From JBBQBQ01 sp038317685 (lineage in GTDB: Bacteria > Desulfobacterota > Desulfuromonadia > Desulfuromonadales > DDH964): a stretch of 10,145 nucleotides of DNA. Shown here piece by piece: positions 7,893-10,145 of this stretch (positions are counted from its first letter, which is position 1; each line of letters starts with the position of its first letter). The stretch lies in contig JBBQBQ010000120.1 in NCBI GenBank assembly GCA_038317685.1, forward strand, positions 1 through 10,145, read 5' to 3'. The position numbers and the translations under genes are program-made. The notes beneath the pieces are model-generated. The model had not been told where the DNA came from. It saw nothing but the letters and a program-made list of their open reading frames with translations, and made no database searches.

Positions 7893-8849
7893 TTGCCACT
7901 CCTCGAAGTTCGCAACCTGAAGACCTATTTCTTCACCCCCGGCGCCCTCGTCAAGGCGGTCGGCGGCATCGATTTTTCCATCGACGTCGGCCAGACCCTG
8001 GCCCTGGTCGGTGAATCGGGATGCGGCAAGTCGATGACGGCGCTCTCCTTGCTGCGCCTGGTTCCGGAACCGGGGCGGATCGTCGAGGGGGAGATCGTCT
8101 TCAACGGCGAGGAGCTGCTGCGCCTGCCGGAACCGGAGATGCGGCGTATCCGCGGCAACCAGATCGCCATGATCTTCCAGGAGCCGATGACCTCCCTCAA
8201 CCCGGTCTTTCGCATCGGCGAGCAGATTGCCGAGGTCCTCGTCCTCCACAAGGGGCTGAATGCCAAAGACGCCATGACCGCCGCCGCTGACCTCCTCCAC
8301 CAGGTCGGCATCCCCGCCGCTTCCCGGCGGGTCCAGGAATACCCCCACCAGCTCTCCGGCGGCATGCGCCAGCGGGTGATGATCGCCATGGCGCTGGCCT
8401 GCGACCCGCGCCTGCTCATCGCCGACGAGCCGACCACCGCTCTCGACGTCACCATCCAGGCCCAGATTCTCGATCTGTTGGACCGGCTGCGCCGCGAGCG
8501 GAACATGGCGACCTTGCTCATCACCCACGACCTCGGGGTTGTCGCCGAGACCGCCGACCAGGTGGCGATCATGTACGGCGGGCTGATCATGGAGTACGCT
8601 CCGGTCCGGGAGCTCTTCGCCGACCCCCTCCACCCCTACACCCGGGGACTCCTCGCCTGCATTCCGCGCCTCGGCGAGAAGCGCCACCGCCTGGTTCCCA
8701 TCGAGGGGCAGGTGCCGGCCGCGGCTGACCTGCCGGCGGGGTGCTCCTTTCTCGACCGCTGCCCCGAGGCCTTCGCCCCCTGCGCCGGCAAACTGCCGCC
8801 GCTGGTCGAACGGTCTCCCGGCCACCTCGTGCGCTGCTGGAAGTCGTAG
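7893..8849 (+). CDS. Oligopeptide/dipeptide ABC transporter ATP-binding protein, OppD/DppD family
   Basis: This 318-residue cytoplasmic ATPase of a peptide (or nickel/other small solute) importer hydrolyses ATP to drive uptake through two permease subunits. Walker A is GESGCGKS (40-47), Q-loop Q96 (IFQEPMTSLNP), ABC signature LSGGMRQ (154-160), Walker B LLIADEP (174-180) and switch histidine H212. The C-terminal Opp/Dpp extension has HPYTRGLL and four cysteines (C284, C290, C297, C315), the pattern that binds a [4Fe-4S] cluster in DppD-type proteins. Translation starts at TTG 7893: the only in-frame codons back to the TAA at 7866 contain no ATG or GTG, and PLLEVRNL is the normal family beginning. 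The ribosome site is weak (GGA at 7884-7886). The stop abuts the next gene. Substrate cannot be told from the ATPase; Opp, Dpp, App and Nik systems look alike here. Confidence 0.93.
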   Translation: MPLLEVRNLKTYFFTPGALVKAVGGIDFSIDVGQTLALVGESGCGKSMTALSLLRLVPEPGRIVEGEIVFNGEELLRLPEPEMRRIRGNQIAMIFQEPMTSLNPVFRIGEQIAEVLVLHKGLNAKDAMTAAADLLHQVGIPAASRRVQEYPHQLSGGMRQRVMIAMALACDPRLLIADEPTTALDVTIQAQILDLLDRLRRERNMATLLITHDLGVVAETADQVAIMYGGLIMEYAPVRELFADPLHPYTRGLLACIPRLGEKRHRLVPIEGQVPAAADLPAGCSFLDRCPEAFAPCAGKLPPLVERSPGHLVRCWKS

Positions 8850-9839
8850 ATGGAAGCGCTGCTGACCGTCCGCAACCTGCGCAAGACCTTCGCCGTCAGC
8901 GGCCCCCAGCTCGGGGCTCGCGCCCAGCGCCTGCTCGCTGTCGATGACGTCTCCTTCGAATTGCACCCCGGGGAGACCCTCGGCCTGGTCGGCGAATCGG
9001 GGTGCGGCAAGTCGACGACCGGCAAGCTGATTCTGCGCCTCATCGAGGCCGACGCCGGCGAGGTGATCTTCGCCGGCCAGGACCTGCTGCAACTTTCTCC
9101 GGGCAAGCTGCGACCGCTGCGACGGGAGCTGCAGATGATCTTCCAGGACCCCTACTCTTCCCTCAATCCCCGCCGGCGGGTCGAGCAGATCATCGGCGAG
9201 CCCCTCGTCATCCACGGCCTCGCCAAGGGGGCGGCGCTGCATGCCGAGGTGATCCGCCTGATGCAAACCGTCGGCCTGCGCGAGGAACACCTGAACCGCT
9301 ACCCCCACGAGTTCTCCGGCGGCCAGCGTCAGCGCATCGGCATCGCCCGCGCCCTGGCGGTGCGGCCGAAGCTGATCATCGCCGACGAGCCGGTTTCGGC
9401 CCTCGACCTTTCCATCCAGGCCCAGGTCGTCAACCTCCTTCAGGATATCCAGGAGGAGTTCGGCCTCACCTACCTCTTCATCGCCCACGACCTTTCGGTC
9501 ATCGAGCACATCAGCGACCGGGTGGCGGTCATGTACCTCGGCCGCATCGTCGAGCTCTCCCCCGCCGCGGCCCTATACCGCCAGCCCCGCCACCCCTACA
9601 GCGAAGCCCTCCTCGGCGCCGTCCCGGTCCCCGACCCGGCCGCCCGCACCCCCTACCACCCCCTTCAGGGCGAAGTCCCTTCACCCATCGACCCGCCCTC
9701 GGGCTGCACCTTTCACCCCCGCTGTCGCTACGCCCGTCCGCTCTGCGCCGAACACGCGCCGCCGCTGAAAGATCAGGGCGGCGGGCAGCTGGCGGCGTGT
9801 TATTTCAGCGAAGAGGTGGGGAAGTTTCGCAAGCGGTGA
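8850..9839 (+). CDS. Oligopeptide/dipeptide ABC transporter ATP-binding protein, OppF/DppF family
   Basis: This 329-residue protein is the partner ATPase that forms the heterodimer with the preceding OppD/DppD-like protein. Walker A is GESGCGKS (48-55), Q-loop Q99 (IFQDPYSSLNPR, the characteristic OppF/DppF form), signature FSGGQRQ (155-161), Walker B LIIADEP (175-181) followed by VSALD, and H213. The C-terminal extension has C286, C292, C299 and C317, again the four-cysteine Opp/Dpp cluster motif. The ATG directly follows the TAG of the previous gene with no gap, and GGAAG (8839-8843) precedes it by 6 nt, so the two are translationally linked. No permease (OppB/OppC) or solute-binding protein (OppA) gene adjoins on either side: moeA lies upstream and a transposase end downstream. 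The partners must be encoded elsewhere or were separated by rearrangement. Confidence 0.93.
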   Translation: MEALLTVRNLRKTFAVSGPQLGARAQRLLAVDDVSFELHPGETLGLVGESGCGKSTTGKLILRLIEADAGEVIFAGQDLLQLSPGKLRPLRRELQMIFQDPYSSLNPRRRVEQIIGEPLVIHGLAKGAALHAEVIRLMQTVGLREEHLNRYPHEFSGGQRQRIGIARALAVRPKLIIADEPVSALDLSIQAQVVNLLQDIQEEFGLTYLFIAHDLSVIEHISDRVAVMYLGRIVELSPAAALYRQPRHPYSEALLGAVPVPDPAARTPYHPLQGEVPSPIDPPSGCTFHPRCRYARPLCAEHAPPLKDQGGGQLAACYFSEEVGKFRKR

Positions 9840-9907
9840 GGGGGGGCAACCCGAAGAAAGTTGGCGCGCGAGTTTCAGTTTGACAGGGGCGGGATTGTGA
9901 AGGTGGT
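9840..9907. other. Short gap between the transporter gene and the transposase end
   Basis: These 68 nt separate two convergent genes. I see no intrinsic terminator for the transporter genes. The outer end of the insertion sequence should lie in or near here, but I could not fix its terminal repeat because the other end of the element is outside the window. Confidence 0.3.
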
Positions 9908-10145
9908 TCACCCGCAGAATTTGTGGGTGGCAATCGGCTCAGGCAAATTGCCAAGTGTATGATATAGAGCTAGTTTTATGACTTCAAAGCTTTTGAAACC
10001 GTAGGCTTTTTTCGTTGTCACTTTGGCCTTGTTGTTGAGGCCCTCCACTGCGCCCAGAGAAATCTGCTCTTTGGCCCGGAACCAGTGGAGAATCAGGCTC
10101 CGATGAGAACGCAACATTCGGGCAATTTTCTTCATCGGATCGATC
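9908..10145 (-). CDS. ISL3-family transposase, C-terminal fragment (continues beyond right edge)
   Basis: The visible 78 or so residues are the end of a DDE transposase; full ISL3 enzymes are about 400 residues. The sequence ARMLRSHRSLILHWFRAKEQ, the next block SLGAVEGLNNKAKVTTKKAY and the ending YHTLGNLPEP plus THKFC are the characteristic C-terminal signature of ISL3-family enzymes; the E in AVEGLNNKAK is probably the last acidic residue of the catalytic triad. The frame is open through the right edge (IDP precedes the methionine at 10135), so that methionine is internal and not a start. This end appears intact, with a normal stop at 9908-9910. Its AT content is clearly higher than that of neighbouring genes, in keeping with a mobile origin. 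Whether the full element is active cannot be judged here. Confidence 0.9.
   Translation of the reverse strand, partial: IDPMKKIARMLRSHRSLILHWFRAKEQISLGAVEGLNNKAKVTTKKAYGFKSFEVIKLALYHTLGNLPEPIATHKFCG
9909..9929. repeat. Short inverted repeat at the transposase stop codon
   Basis: CACCCGCA (9909-9916) and TGTGGGTG (9922-9929) form an 8-bp stem around GAATT, complete in plus-strand RNA if one G-U pair is allowed. It overlaps the last codons of the transposase and the stop. No U-run follows in either direction, so it is not a standard terminator. It may be part of, or next to, the end of the insertion sequence, or block read-through between the convergent genes; this is inference. Confidence 0.5.

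Noticed and set aside
7680..9509. 609-codon open frame on the minus strand opposite moeA and the transporter ATPases
   Set aside because: It is the antisense shadow of two strongly conserved ATPase genes and spans their junction; low-complexity Gly/Asp/Leu-rich translation with no motifs.
9880..9885. TTGACA resembling a -35 box after the transporter genes
   Set aside because: No -10-like hexamer occurs 16-18 bp downstream and no plus-strand gene follows.

Overview
The window comes from a GC-rich bacterium able to respire nitrate. It holds two divergent gene blocks and the end of an insertion sequence. Gene content (a membrane-bound nitrate reductase operon headed by a c-type cytochrome, MoeA, an OppDF/DppDF pair, an ISL3-family transposase) and the style of the intergenic palindromic repeat suggest a deltaproteobacterial lineage such as Desulfuromonadales/Geobacterales. 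That placement is inference; no marker gene is present to prove it.

Left block (1-6147, minus strand): a nar operon read right to left as cytochrome c - narG - narH - narJ, running off the left edge. narI would be expected next but is not in the window. The cytochrome gene and narG overlap by 4 nt (ATGA), and narH and narJ are 2 nt apart. narG and narH are separated by 118 nt holding a large inverted repeat. The products are the catalytic NarG (bis-MGD and FS0 [4Fe-4S]), the electron-transfer NarH (four Fe-S clusters), the NarJ maturation chaperone, and a membrane-anchored monohaem cytochrome c facing the periplasm.

Control region (6148-6599): about 450 bp between the divergent genes. It contains a near-perfect FNR/CRP-family site (9 of 10 conserved bases) with a -10-like hexamer at exactly the spacing of a class II activated promoter reading into the nar operon. 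A weaker mirror-image arrangement reads towards moeA. The moeA leader can fold into a strong hairpin enclosed by a long-range helix, and it also has a competing, mutually exclusive short hairpin, so it is a candidate regulatory RNA.

Right block (6600-9839, plus strand): moeA, for molybdenum insertion into the cofactor that NarG needs. It is followed by a separate sigma70-like promoter and two adjoining genes for the ATPase subunits of an oligopeptide/dipeptide ABC transporter, without their permease or binding-protein genes. The far right (9908-10145, minus strand) is the C-terminal end of an ISL3-family transposase that continues past the window.

The layout joins nitrate reductase and its molybdenum-cofactor supply around one apparently oxygen/nitrogen-oxide-responsive site. 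The window looks like a respiratory operon with interesting non-coding structure rather than an unknown protein system.
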